From JBHYDC01 sp051861205 (GTDB lineage: Bacteria > Pseudomonadota > Alphaproteobacteria > Rhizobiales > Pleomorphomonadaceae): a stretch of DNA of 64,000 bases. Location: NCBI GenBank assembly GCA_051861205.1, contig JBHYDC010000004.1, positions 62,001-126,000 on the forward strand. The letters are read 5' to 3'. Below, one piece after another: positions 17,533-24,662 of the stretch (its first letter is position 1; each line of letters begins with the position of its first letter). Under the pieces are notes generated by a model. The model was not told the DNA's origin and made no database searches. It saw only the letters and a program-made list of their open reading frames with translations. Position numbers and translations under genes: made by a program.

Positions 17533-17580
17533 TTGCTAAAGGGGTGTTTCCGGCTATATTACTGGAAATAAGCGAGATAT
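17533..17580 (+). promoter_or_regulatory. Promoter and possible operator of the toxin-antitoxin pair
   Basis: TTGCTA (17533-17538) and TATATT (17555-17560) are spaced by 16 bases, about 25 bases ahead of the antitoxin ATG. An imperfect inverted repeat GGCTATATT ... GATATATCC brackets the -10 region, as expected for the autoregulated promoter of a type II toxin-antitoxin operon. Confidence 0.4.
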
Positions 17581-17584
17581 ATCC

Positions 17585-17884
17585 ATGGCAAGTTCACAAA
17601 AGCGCGCCCTTCAAAATTACCGATCCCGCCTTGGCGAACGTGGTTTGGCGCGTTTCGAAGTTCTTGGCCGGGACGCCGACCGTGATCTCATTCGAGCGCT
17701 TGCGCGGCGCCTGTCGGAGGATACGCCCGAGGCTTCAGAACTCCGCGCGACCGTAAACAAATCGATTGCTGGAGAGCCATCGACGCCCGGCGGGATTCTT
17801 GCCGCACTGCGTCGTTCTCCGCTGGTGGGTGCTGATCTCGATCTGTCCCGCCCCCGCGAAGAGGGGCGCAAAATCGACCTGTGA
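17585..17884 (+). CDS. Antitoxin of a type II (VapBC-like) toxin-antitoxin pair
   Basis: Probable antitoxin, 99 residues, beginning MASSQKRALQNYRSRLGERG. The N-terminal part (RSRLGERGLARFEVLGRDAD then RDLIRALARRLSE) looks like the DNA-binding region of antitoxins paired with PIN toxins. The Pro/Asp-rich C-terminus (GGILAALRRSPLVGADLDLS) is the kind of flexible tail that binds the toxin. Its stop overlaps the GTG of the downstream PIN-domain frame by four bases (GTGA), the normal coupling of such pairs. The toxin frame is interrupted, so this may now be an orphan antitoxin. Assignment rests on the partner more than on its own motifs. Confidence 0.75.
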   Translation: MASSQKRALQNYRSRLGERGLARFEVLGRDADRDLIRALARRLSEDTPEASELRATVNKSIAGEPSTPGGILAALRRSPLVGADLDLSRPREEGRKIDL

Positions 17885-18312
17885 CACGATATCTCCTCGA
17901 TACCAACATCATCAGCAATGTCGTTAAAACGTATCCGTCGGAATCGCTCCTGGCGTGGATGTCTAGACAACGCGACGAGGACTTGTTTATCGCATCGCTG
18001 ACTGTTGCAGAGATTCTTCGCGGAGTTCTGTAGATGCCGCGCGGGAAAAAACGCGACGCGCCGGATAAGTGGTTCTCTGGACCAGAAGGGCCGCAGGCGC
18101 TGTTTACCGGCCGCATCTTATCCTTCGACGACAAAGCAGGGCTGATCTGGGCGCGGTTGATGGCCGAAGGAAAGGCGGCGGGCAAGCCGCGCAGCGGGAT
18201 GGACATGATGATCGCCGCAATCGCCGGTGCGAATGATTGCGTGCTGGTGACAGACAATGAAAAGGATTTTGCTGGCCTTCAGGTCATCAATCCGATCCGC
18301 GGACCGATCTGA
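17881..18312 (+). pseudogene. vapC: VapC-like PIN-domain toxin broken by an in-frame TAG
   Basis: PIN-domain ribonuclease toxin split into two parts in the same frame. The first (17881-18030, 50 residues) reads MTRYLLDTNIISNVVKTYPS onward to TVAEILRGVL and stops at TAG 18031-18033. The second resumes immediately with MPRGKKRDAPDKWFSGPEGP and carries the rest of the domain, ending GLQVINPIRGPI. All four expected acidic positions are present across the two parts: LLDTNI, TVAEIL, SGMDMMIAA and LVTDNEKDF. The length if read through, 143 residues, is normal. The context suggests an ancestral GAG (Glu) codon changed to TAG by one base. The downstream part could still be translated from ATG 18034 but lacks half the active site. 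Confidence 0.85.
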
Positions 18313-18478
18313 CGAACGAAAAGAATTTTGGTCCAAATTCAATAATTTATAGTGTTCCTCATCCGCCAACCGGCTTCCAGGTGACGGTGAAACGTTCTAA
18401 TTCGAGTGGGATGGCTGAAATGAGAGTGGGCCGAGACGCTTGCCTCGGCCCGCAGGGTTTACTGGACTTCGGCCCCGC

Positions 18479-18862
18479 TCACACCACCGCGTGCAGGCCT
18501 ACCCTGTTGCCCTCGGTGTCGATGATGTGGGCGAAGGCGCCCATGTTGCCGGGGAGTTCAACTTTGGGGGTGGCGATTTTGCCGCCGAGGGGTTCGACGC
18601 GGGAAAGGGCGGCGTCGAGGATGCCGTCGGCGTTGAGGTAGATGACGGGGCCGACGCTGCCGGGTTGGTAGTTCGGACCCTGGATGATCGCGCCGGAGAT
18701 ATTGGGCTTGGAATAGGCAAGGACGGCCATTTTCATGGGGCCCATGGTTTCGGTGGTCGTGGTGGTGCCGAGCAGGGCTTCGTAGAAGCGGACGGCGAGG
18801 GGCAGGTCGGTGGCGGGGATTTCGAACCAGACGCCGACGTGCGGGCGGTGATTTTCTGACAT
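18479..18862 (-). CDS. VOC-family (glyoxalase/dioxygenase-fold) protein
   Basis: Vicinal oxygen chelate protein of 127 residues. It has the two beta-alpha-beta-beta-beta halves typical of the fold: VGVWFEIPATDLPLAVRFYE then ALLGTT, and VIYLNADGILDAALSRVEPL with GGKIATPKVELPGNMGAFAH then IIDTEGNRVGLHA. Metal-binding positions (an N-terminal His and the DTEGN acid) are partly recognisable. A GGAGG ribosome site precedes the ATG. In many bacteria a VOC gene of this subfamily is paired with a YafY/WYL-type regulator, and the remains of such a regulator lie just upstream in the same direction. Substrate unknown. Confidence 0.9.
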   Translation of the reverse strand: MSENHRPHVGVWFEIPATDLPLAVRFYEALLGTTTTTETMGPMKMAVLAYSKPNISGAIIQGPNYQPGSVGPVIYLNADGILDAALSRVEPLGGKIATPKVELPGNMGAFAHIIDTEGNRVGLHAVV

Positions 18863-18944
18863 GGTTTAGCCTCCATCGCGGGGGCGCCGGAAAGGCGCCG
18901 ACGGAGAGAGATTACGTTCCTATGCTGCCAGTTTTTGTCAGCAA

Positions 18945-19262
18945 TCAGTTCTGGTTAGCGGCGCGGCGGGGTTGCTCTGCGGGCTGTTCGACCACGGTTT
19001 CGCGCCACTCCTTGAGAAGAACGCGGCGGCGGCGCGGGTAACGCTGGGCGAGGTCTTCGGCGGCGGATATGCGGTCGGTGCGGAAATGGCGGTAATCCTG
19101 GCGCAGCTCGCACCAGGCGCTGAGAACGCGCGCGCGGTCGAAAAAGGCGATGGCGATGGGCCAGACCGTGCGGATGGACGCGCCGCCGCGCTCGTCAACA
19201 TAGGCGAGCTTGAGCTTCGTTTCGTTGCGGATGGCGGCGAGAAGCCGCTCTGCGCGGGACAC
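18945..19262 (-). CDS. WYL-domain regulator lacking its DNA-binding domain (truncated)
   Basis: A 105-residue protein made of the first eight residues typical of YafY-family regulators (MSRAERLL) joined directly to the WYL sensing domain: AAIRNETKLKLAYVDERGGA, then TVWPIAIAFFDRARVLSAWC and ELRQDYRHFRTDRI. Full-length relatives are about 230 residues and carry a helix-turn-helix in the first 60-130 residues; that part is absent here, as if removed by an in-frame internal deletion. The GTG start has GGAGG eight bases upstream, so expression signals are intact. It probably cannot bind DNA by itself. Lies 82 bases upstream of the VOC gene, its usual partner. Confidence 0.75.
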   Translation of the reverse strand: MSRAERLLAAIRNETKLKLAYVDERGGASIRTVWPIAIAFFDRARVLSAWCELRQDYRHFRTDRISAAEDLAQRYPRRRRVLLKEWRETVVEQPAEQPRRAANQN

Positions 19263-19360
19263 GGGGCGGGCCTCCGGATTCGGGGGGCATCATGGCAGAG
19301 AGCGGATGGCGGGGCAAAGGCGGGCTGGGGCGCTGGTTTGGCGGTGCACAGATGGTGCTG

Positions 19361-19577
19361 CTGGCTGCTTTTAGGTTTGCGGTGGACCCCTCATCCGGCC
19401 CTGCCGGGCCACCTGGCCCCTGGGCCGAGACACGAGCCTCGGCCCGTCGCTTCGCGACCCCACAAGGGGAGAAGGAGAAGGCAAGCGTTGGGCAGTGAAT
19501 AGTCTGGCTGTTTTTAGGTCGGCGGTGGACCCCTCATCCGCCCCTCCGGGGCACCTTCTCCCACAAGGGGAGAAGGG
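19361..19577. repeat. Two copies of an intergenic palindromic repeat (RIME-like)
   Basis: Two direct copies start at about 19361 and 19504, each running CTGGCTG-YTTTTAGGT-NNGCGG then TGGACCCCTCATCCG, followed by an inverted segment around CCCTNCCGGG and ending ACAAGGGGAGAAGG. The second copy is compact, with a CCTTCTCCC/GGGGAGAAGG hairpin. The first carries about 50 extra bases containing a GGGCCGAG/CTCGGCCC inverted repeat. This resembles the short palindromic repeats scattered between genes in Rhizobium and Agrobacterium genomes. It lies at the right edge of the cargo block, just before the portal gene. Confidence 0.7.
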
Positions 19578-19598
19578 AAGAACATAAGGAAAATCATC

Positions 19599-20777
19599 AT
19601 GGCGGGACGCTGGTTCAATCTGGCGGGGCGGGGGCGTGTCGAGGCGCTGGAGGGGAAGGCTTCGCGGACGGCAGCGCTGGTGGCGTGGTCGAGAGTGGGG
19701 CGGCCAGCTTGGACGCCCCGCGACTATGGCGCGCTGGCGAAAGAGGGCTATGCGCGCAATCCCTTCGTGCACCGCGCGGTGCGGCTGGTGGCGGAGGGCG
19801 TGGGGCAGGTGCCTTGGGTGCTGACGGAGGGCGCGCGAGAGCTTGATCGGCATCCGGTGCTGGATCTGATCGCCCGGCCGAACGGACGGGATAGCCGGGC
19901 GAGCCTGATGGAGGCGGTGGCGAGCCATCTTCTGGTGGCGGGCAATGCCTATGTGGAGGCCGTGGCGGTGGATGGGCGGCCGGCGGAGTTGCACGTTCTC
20001 AGGCCCGACCGGATGCGGGTGGTGCCGGGGCGGGACGGGTGGCCGCAGGGCTGGGACTATACCGTTGACGGGCGCAGCTTAAGGTTGCCGGTGGGCGAGG
20101 GCGGGGCGATGTCGCCGGTGCTGCATCTCCGCGCGTTTCATCCGCTGGACGATCATTATGGGATGGCGCCGATCGAGGCGGCGCAGGTGAGTTTGGATGT
20201 GCACAACGCCGCGGCGGCTTGGAACAAGGCGCTGCTCGATAATGCGGCGCGGCCGTCCGGCGCGCTTGTCTATGGCGGCCAGCATGGGCTTTCCGACGAC
20301 CAGTTCGACCGGCTGAAGCGGGAACTGGAGGACGGGTATCAGGGCGCGAGCAACGCGGGGCGGCCGATGCTTTTGGAGGGCGGGCTTGACTGGAAGTCGA
20401 TGTCGCTGACGCCGAAGGATATGGACTTCGTGGAGGCCAAGAATATGGCGGCGCGGGAAATCGCGCTCGCTTTCGGGGTGCCGCCGATGCTGCTGGGGAT
20501 ACCCGGTGATGCGACCTATGCGAATTATAAGGAAGCGAACCGGGTGCTGTGGCGCCAGACGATCCTGCCGCTGGCGGTGCGGATTGTGGAAGGGTTCGCG
20601 GGGTGGCTGCTGCCGGCTTACGGGCGGGATCTGGCGTTGACGCTGGACGTGGATCAAGTGTCGGCGCTGCACGGCGAGCGGGAGGCGCTGTGGGCGCGGC
20701 TTGCGGCGGCGGACTTCCTGACGGTGGACGAAAAGCGCGCGGCGCTGGGCTATGGGCCGATGGCGGAGGCGCGGTGA
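19599..20777 (+). CDS. HK97-type portal protein (GTA g3)
   Basis: Portal protein forming the ring through which DNA enters the particle head; 392 residues, close to known GTA portals. HK97-portal features are clear: YARNPFVHRAVRLVAEGVGQ, LLVAGNAYVEAVAVDGRPAE with LHVLRPDRMRVVPG, and the C-terminal LAFGVPPMLLGIPGDATYAN followed by YKEANRVLWRQTILPL. No frameshift or missing region is seen. It is separated from its expected neighbour, the large terminase, by about 3.1 kb of cargo genes, so it may need its own promoter in the repeat-rich 19263-19598 region. Its stop overlaps the start of the next small gene. Confidence 0.94.
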   Translation: MAGRWFNLAGRGRVEALEGKASRTAALVAWSRVGRPAWTPRDYGALAKEGYARNPFVHRAVRLVAEGVGQVPWVLTEGARELDRHPVLDLIARPNGRDSRASLMEAVASHLLVAGNAYVEAVAVDGRPAELHVLRPDRMRVVPGRDGWPQGWDYTVDGRSLRLPVGEGGAMSPVLHLRAFHPLDDHYGMAPIEAAQVSLDVHNAAAAWNKALLDNAARPSGALVYGGQHGLSDDQFDRLKRELEDGYQGASNAGRPMLLEGGLDWKSMSLTPKDMDFVEAKNMAAREIALAFGVPPMLLGIPGDATYANYKEANRVLWRQTILPLAVRIVEGFAGWLLPAYGRDLALTLDVDQVSALHGEREALWARLAAADFLTVDEKRAALGYGPMAEAR

Positions 20778-20968
20778 TGGATGTAACGCGCGTCTTCGCC
20801 GAACGGGGCGATCTGGCTCACCTCGCGCTGTTCCTATGGGCGTCGGGCGCGAGCGGTTTGTTGATTTTCGTGCTGCGAGAACTGGCGGCACAGACGCGGC
20901 GTTTCGATGCCTTCGTGAGCGAGATCGCGCGGTTGAATCAACGCATGAACGGGCTCGAACACGACTGA
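20777..20968 (+). CDS. Small membrane-helix protein in GTA cluster (g3.5-like)
   Basis: A 63-residue protein, MDVTRVFAERGDLAHLALFL onward, with one hydrophobic helix about residues 14-36 (HLALFLWASGASGLLIFVLR) and a charged coiled tail ending RLNQRMNGLEHD. It starts one base inside the portal stop codon. A small gene of unknown role often follows the portal gene in GTA clusters, and this one fits that place and size. The start is set by the overlap; the upstream frame is a shadow of the portal gene. Confidence 0.7.
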   Translation: MDVTRVFAERGDLAHLALFLWASGASGLLIFVLRELAAQTRRFDAFVSEIARLNQRMNGLEHD

Positions 20969-21122
20969 AAGAACTGCGCGCAAAGCTCTGACCAGAAATA
21001 GCTATTCGCGTTAGTGCGACTTCCGTGAATTCCAAATTGACCCAAGTCCGCCGGGTGCAGCCCCGCGGGACGGCGGCGCCATGCCGATTGCGTGACGCCG
21101 CGATCTGAAGAGGAGCGGCGAA

Positions 21123-21317
21123 GTGATTCAAGGGACTCCGTTTTTTCATCTGATCCGGCGACTAATCGGCCTTGGCCGGCGCCCCGGATTTGACGCCGGA
21201 GAGGTGTTTCGCGGCTTCGCCGATGGCGTGGAGCGGCGCATCGCGGATGGGCACGGCGGCAGGCCGAAAGTGCGCGTGCCGCTGACGGGTACCGGCGGCG
21301 GGAGGCCGTGGCGATGA
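21123..21317 (+). CDS. Small basic hypothetical protein before the prohead protease
   Basis: A 64-residue, Gly/Arg-rich protein (MIQGTPFFHLIRRLIGLGRR then PGFDAGEVFRGFADGVERRI). The GTG start has GAGGAG eight bases upstream, and the end overlaps the start of the prohead protease gene by four bases (ATGA), as in coupled genes. No family recognised. It may be a real GTA-cluster accessory gene, but ribosome site and overlap are the only evidence. The 150 bases before it (20969-21122) contain nothing else recognised. Confidence 0.45.
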   Translation: MIQGTPFFHLIRRLIGLGRRPGFDAGEVFRGFADGVERRIADGHGGRPKVRVPLTGTGGGRPWR

Positions 21318-21847
21318 GCGGGCGGGCGCGGCTGGCGATGGACGCGACCGGCACCTTCACCGGTTACGCCAGCCTGTTCGGCGTGACGGATCTGGCGGGC
21401 GACGTGGTGCTGCCGGGCGCCTTTCGCGGGTCTCTGGCGGCGCGCGGGGCGGGGGGCGTGAAGCTTCTCTACCAGCACGATCCGGCCGAGCCGCTGGGCC
21501 GCTGGCTGGACATCGCGGAGGACGCCAAGGGCCTGCGGGTGACGGGGCTTCTGCACCCGGAGGTGGCGAAGGCGCGCGAGGTTCTGAGCCTGATGAAGGC
21601 GGGAATTCTCGACGGACTGTCGATCGGATTTCGCACCGTGAAGGCGCGCACCGACGCCAAGAGCGGCGTGCGGCGGGTGGCGGAGGTGGACCTTTGGGAA
21701 ATCTCCATCGTGACCTTCCCGATGCTGCCAGGCGCGCGGGTGACGAGCGTGGAAAGCGAGGGGAAGGGGGTGGACCTGGCGGCCGAAATGCACGCGGCGG
21801 CGCGACGGATCCGCGCTGCGGCACGAGATCTGCGGGCGCAATTTTGA
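21314..21847 (+). CDS. HK97-family prohead protease (GTA g4)
   Basis: Serine protease that trims the capsid scaffold during head maturation; 177 residues. The fold is recognisable from GTFTGYASLFGVTDLAGDVV with LPGAFRGSLA, the catalytic His in LLYQHDPAEPLGRW, and the Ser region SLMKAGILDGLSIGFRTVKA, then LWEISIVTFPMLPGARV. GTG 21308 is an alternative start. It precedes the major capsid gene by 35 bases, as in all HK97-type modules. The last residues overlap an upstream frame of the capsid ORF, but the capsid start is clearly later. Confidence 0.93.
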   Translation: MSGRARLAMDATGTFTGYASLFGVTDLAGDVVLPGAFRGSLAARGAGGVKLLYQHDPAEPLGRWLDIAEDAKGLRVTGLLHPEVAKAREVLSLMKAGILDGLSIGFRTVKARTDAKSGVRRVAEVDLWEISIVTFPMLPGARVTSVESEGKGVDLAAEMHAAARRIRAAARDLRAQF

Positions 21848-21882
21848 GTTGCAACGACGGTTTTCAAAAAAGGGATGACGAG

Positions 21883-23130
21883 ATGACCAGCAAAGTGAAT
21901 GCGGTGCCGGAAACCAAGGGCACGGGCGATATCAATGCCGCCTTCGGCGAGTTCATGGGGGCCTTCGAGGCCTATAAGGAAACCAACGATCAGCGGCTGA
22001 AAGAGATGGAGCGGCGCTCGGCGGATGTGGTGACCGAGGAAAAGCTTGGCCGCATCGATAGCGCGCTCGACCAGCAGAAGGCGATGATCGACCGGATGGT
22101 GCTGAAGGCCTCGCGGCCGGCGCTGGGCGGGGCGCGAGAGGTGCGATCGGCGGCGGAACTGGAGCATCGCTCGGCCTTCGATGCCTATTTGCGCGGCGGC
22201 GTGGAGGGGAACCTTCGTTCGATCGAGGCGAAGGCCATGTCGGCGGGATCGGGCGTTGACGGCGGGTTCGTGGTGACGCCGGTGATCGAGGACGAGATCG
22301 GGCGGCGCTTGCTGGCGCTGTCGCCGATCCGGTCGATCGCGAGCATCCGGGCGGTGTCGGTGGGCACGTTCAAGAAGCCGTATCGCACGACGGGTCCGGC
22401 GACGGGCTGGGTGGGCGAAACGGCGGCGCGGCCGCAGACCAACTCGCCGGTGCTGGCCGAACTGACGTTCCCGACGATGGAACTCTACGCCATGCCCTCC
22501 GCCACGCAGACGCTGCTGGACGATGCGGCGGTGGATATCGACACGTGGCTGGCCGAGGAGATCGAACTGGCCTTCGCGGTGCAGGAAAGCCAGGCCTTCG
22601 TTTCGGGCGACGGATCGTCCAAGCCGAGAGGGTTCCTGAGTTCGACGACGGTAGCGGAAGCGTCTTGGAGCTGGGGCAACCTCGGCTATCTCGTGACCGG
22701 CGTATCGGCGGCTTGGGCGACGACCAACCCTTCCGACGTGATGTTCGATCTGATCTATGCGCTGAAGGCCGGATACCGCCAGAACGCGAGCTGGGTGATG
22801 AACCGCAAGGTTCAGGCGCAGGTGCGCAAGTTCAAAGACAGCACCGGTAATTACCTCTGGCAGCCGCCGGCGACGGCGGACGGGCGGGCGACGCTGATGG
22901 GCTTTCCGCTGGTGGAAGCGGAAGATATGCCGGATGTGGCGGCCAACTCGCTTTCGGTGGCCTTCGGTGATTTCCGCCGCGGTTATCTGGTGGTGGACCG
23001 CATCGGCACGCGGGTGATCCGCGATCCCTACACCGCCAAGCCCTATGTGCTGTTCTACACGACCAAGCGCGTAGGCGGCGGCGTGCAGGACTTTGACGCG
23101 ATCAAGCTTTTGAAATTCGGCACGGCCTGA
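21883..23130 (+). CDS. HK97-type major capsid protein (GTA g5)
   Basis: Main head protein, 415 residues. The first 100 or so residues form a helical scaffold region (INAAFGEFMGAFEAYKETND through KLGRIDSALDQQKAMIDRM) that the neighbouring protease is expected to remove. The HK97 fold follows, with GGFVVTPVIEDEIGRRLLAL, the E-loop/spine region GWVGETAARPQTNSPVLAEL and the C-terminal GDFRRGYLVVDRIGTRVIRD. The ORF opens at 21694 but ATG 21883 has AGGG in a suitable place and gives the normal length. A strong hairpin terminator follows the gene, which may raise capsid mRNA relative to the rest of the cluster. Confidence 0.95.
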   Translation: MTSKVNAVPETKGTGDINAAFGEFMGAFEAYKETNDQRLKEMERRSADVVTEEKLGRIDSALDQQKAMIDRMVLKASRPALGGAREVRSAAELEHRSAFDAYLRGGVEGNLRSIEAKAMSAGSGVDGGFVVTPVIEDEIGRRLLALSPIRSIASIRAVSVGTFKKPYRTTGPATGWVGETAARPQTNSPVLAELTFPTMELYAMPSATQTLLDDAAVDIDTWLAEEIELAFAVQESQAFVSGDGSSKPRGFLSSTTVAEASWSWGNLGYLVTGVSAAWATTNPSDVMFDLIYALKAGYRQNASWVMNRKVQAQVRKFKDSTGNYLWQPPATADGRATLMGFPLVEAEDMPDVAANSLSVAFGDFRRGYLVVDRIGTRVIRDPYTAKPYVLFYTTKRVGGGVQDFDAIKLLKFGTA

Positions 23131-23161
23131 CCTCCCTCCGTCCCCCAAGGGCCGGCCGAAA

Positions 23162-23200
23162 GGCGGCTCCGGCTTACCCGGCCGGGGCCGCCGCTTTTTT
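23162..23200 (+). terminator. Hairpin with T-run after the capsid gene
   Basis: An 11-bp stem GCGGCTCCGGC / GCCGGGGCCGC (one G-U pair, extendable by one G-C) with a seven-base loop is followed by CGCTTTTTT at 23193-23200. It lies inside the GTA operon, between capsid (g5) and g6, and probably acts as a partial terminator or attenuator. Confidence 0.75.
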
Positions 23201-23230
23201 CCCGATCACTCAAGATTTCCGGAGGCCATG

Positions 23231-23800
23231 ATGGCCACAAGGCTGATCTCGGCGCCCGCCGCCGAGCCGCTGACGCTTGCCGATTTGAAGGCGCATCTGA
23301 ACATCGATGGAACGCTGGACGACACCGCCCTGACCACGCTGATGGTGGTGGCGCGCGCGACCGTGGAGCGGCTGGCGCGCAAGCTTTTGATCACGCAGAC
23401 TTGGCGCGTGACGCTGGACCGTGTGCCGCAAACCGGGCTGGTGTTCCTGCCGCTGACGCCGGTGCAGACGGTGTCGTCCGTGAAGGTGGCGGACGCGAGC
23501 GGGACGATGCAGACGGTGCCGGGCGCAAGCTATCTGCTCGATCTGACGAGCGAGCCCGCGCGGCTGCTGTTCACCGGAGCGGTGCCCCAGCCGGGTGTGG
23601 CGATGGGCGGCGTGCAGATCGAAGTCGTGGCCGGATATGGCGCGGCGGGGGCGAATGTGCCGGCGCCGCTGGTGCATGCGGTGCGGCTGCTCACCGCGCA
23701 TTGGTATCAAACGCGCGGCGATGCGCCGGCGGGCGCAAGCATTCCCGATGACGTGGTGGCGCTGGTGGCGGACTGGCGCACGCGCAGGCTGGTGGCATGA
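23231..23800 (+). CDS. Head-tail connector protein (GTA g6)
   Basis: Connector protein of the phiE125 gp8/GTA g6 type, 189 residues. It opens with the typical LISAPAAEPLTLADLKAHLN and DGTLDDTALTTLMVVARATV, followed by a beta-rich middle (FLPLTPVQTVSSVKVADASG) and VEVVAGYG-like VQIEVVAGYGAAGANVPAPL with VHAVRLLTAHWYQTRG. ATG 23231 is preferred over 23228 because of the spacing from GGAGG at 23221. It ends in a four-base overlap with the DUF3168 gene. In known GTA clusters g7 would come next, and no room for it exists here. Confidence 0.9.
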   Translation: MATRLISAPAAEPLTLADLKAHLNIDGTLDDTALTTLMVVARATVERLARKLLITQTWRVTLDRVPQTGLVFLPLTPVQTVSSVKVADASGTMQTVPGASYLLDLTSEPARLLFTGAVPQPGVAMGGVQIEVVAGYGAAGANVPAPLVHAVRLLTAHWYQTRGDAPAGASIPDDVVALVADWRTRRLVA

Positions 23801-24210
23801 GCGCCCGGCCGGCGGAGACCCTGATCGCGATTCAAGCCGGGCTGAAAAGCGCGTTCCAGGCCGACGCGGCGCTGGCCGCACTGGTGTTCGGGCGCATTCA
23901 CGACGGAACGCCGCGCGCCGGGGTGCTGCCCTATCTGGCGTTCACCGATGCAAGGGGGCGCGACTGGGGCGGCGGCGAGAGCCTCGGCACACGGGCGAGC
24001 CTGACGCTGGAAGCGGTGGCCGGAGACGGCGAGCGCGGGCGGGTGATGAAGATCCTGGACGCGGCAAGCGAGCGGATCCTGGCAGCGTCGCTGACGGTGC
24101 CGGGGGGGTCGGTCGTGCTCGTGCAGGTGACGGATACGGCCGTGGAGCGAGCCAAGGACGGGCGGACGTGGCGCGGGCGGCTGGTCGTCGACGTGCTCGT
24201 CGATGCCTGA
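23797..24210 (+). CDS. DUF3168 tail completion-like protein (GTA g8)
   Basis: DUF3168-family protein of 137 residues that caps or terminates the tail tube in related particles. Typical segments are AETLIAIQAGLKSAFQADAA at the start, VFGRIHDGTPRAGVLPYLAF and the acidic/hydrophobic end RTWRGRLVVDVLVDA. It overlaps the g6 gene by ATGA and is followed after 36 bases by the major tail protein. Normal length and no disruption. Because g7 is missing, this protein may contact the connector directly, or a distant gene may supply g7. Confidence 0.9.
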   Translation: MSARPAETLIAIQAGLKSAFQADAALAALVFGRIHDGTPRAGVLPYLAFTDARGRDWGGGESLGTRASLTLEAVAGDGERGRVMKILDAASERILAASLTVPGGSVVLVQVTDTAVERAKDGRTWRGRLVVDVLVDA

Positions 24211-24246
24211 CGTTTTGCAGCTGACACAAACTGACAGGAGATGGCC

Positions 24247-24660
24247 ATGGCGGCGCAGAAGGGGCGGGACTTGCTGCTCAAGGTGGATAGCACCGGGACG
24301 GGGTCGTTTCAGACCGTCGCGGGGCTGCGAACGCGCAAGCTGGCGTTCAGCGCGGGCACCGTGGACGTGACGGACGCCGATAGCCCCGGACGGTGGCGCG
24401 AGCTGATCGAGGGGACGGGCATTCGCCGGGCGAGCCTGTCCGGCACCGGCCTGTTCAAGGATGCGGCAGCGGACGCGACGGTGCGGACCGTGTTCTTCGA
24501 CGGCCTGCTGCGCAACTGGCAGGTGACCATTCCAGACTTCGGGATCATTTCGGGGCCGTTCCAACTGACGGCGCTGGAATACGCCGGCGCCTACGACGGC
24601 GAACTCACCTACGACCTCGCGCTGGAATCGGCCGGCGCGCTTACCTTCACGGGGATCTGA
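24247..24660 (+). CDS. Major tail protein, TP901-1-like (GTA g9)
   Basis: Tail tube subunit of 137 residues. The family opening AAQKGRDLLLKVDSTGTGSF with QTVAGLRTRKLAFSAGTVDV and TDADSPGRWRELIEGTGIRR is very clear, followed by LSGTGLFKDAAADATVRTVF and FGIISGPFQLTALEYAGAYD. ATG 24247 is chosen over 24241, which sits directly on the AGGAG ribosome site. It lies between g8 and g10 as in other GTA clusters. Confidence 0.94.
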   Translation: MAAQKGRDLLLKVDSTGTGSFQTVAGLRTRKLAFSAGTVDVTDADSPGRWRELIEGTGIRRASLSGTGLFKDAAADATVRTVFFDGLLRNWQVTIPDFGIISGPFQLTALEYAGAYDGELTYDLALESAGALTFTGI

Positions 24661-24662
24661 CC

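Noticed and set aside
18031..18033. Recoding (selenocysteine or pyrrolysine) of the stop inside the PIN toxin
   Set aside because: The codon is TAG, not TGA, and is not at a catalytic position; pyrrolysine use is not expected in this group. A nonsense mutation is simpler.
21469..23148. Minus-strand ORF of 559 codons opposite the capsid gene
   Set aside because: Antisense shadow of protease and capsid genes; low-complexity Arg/His composition.
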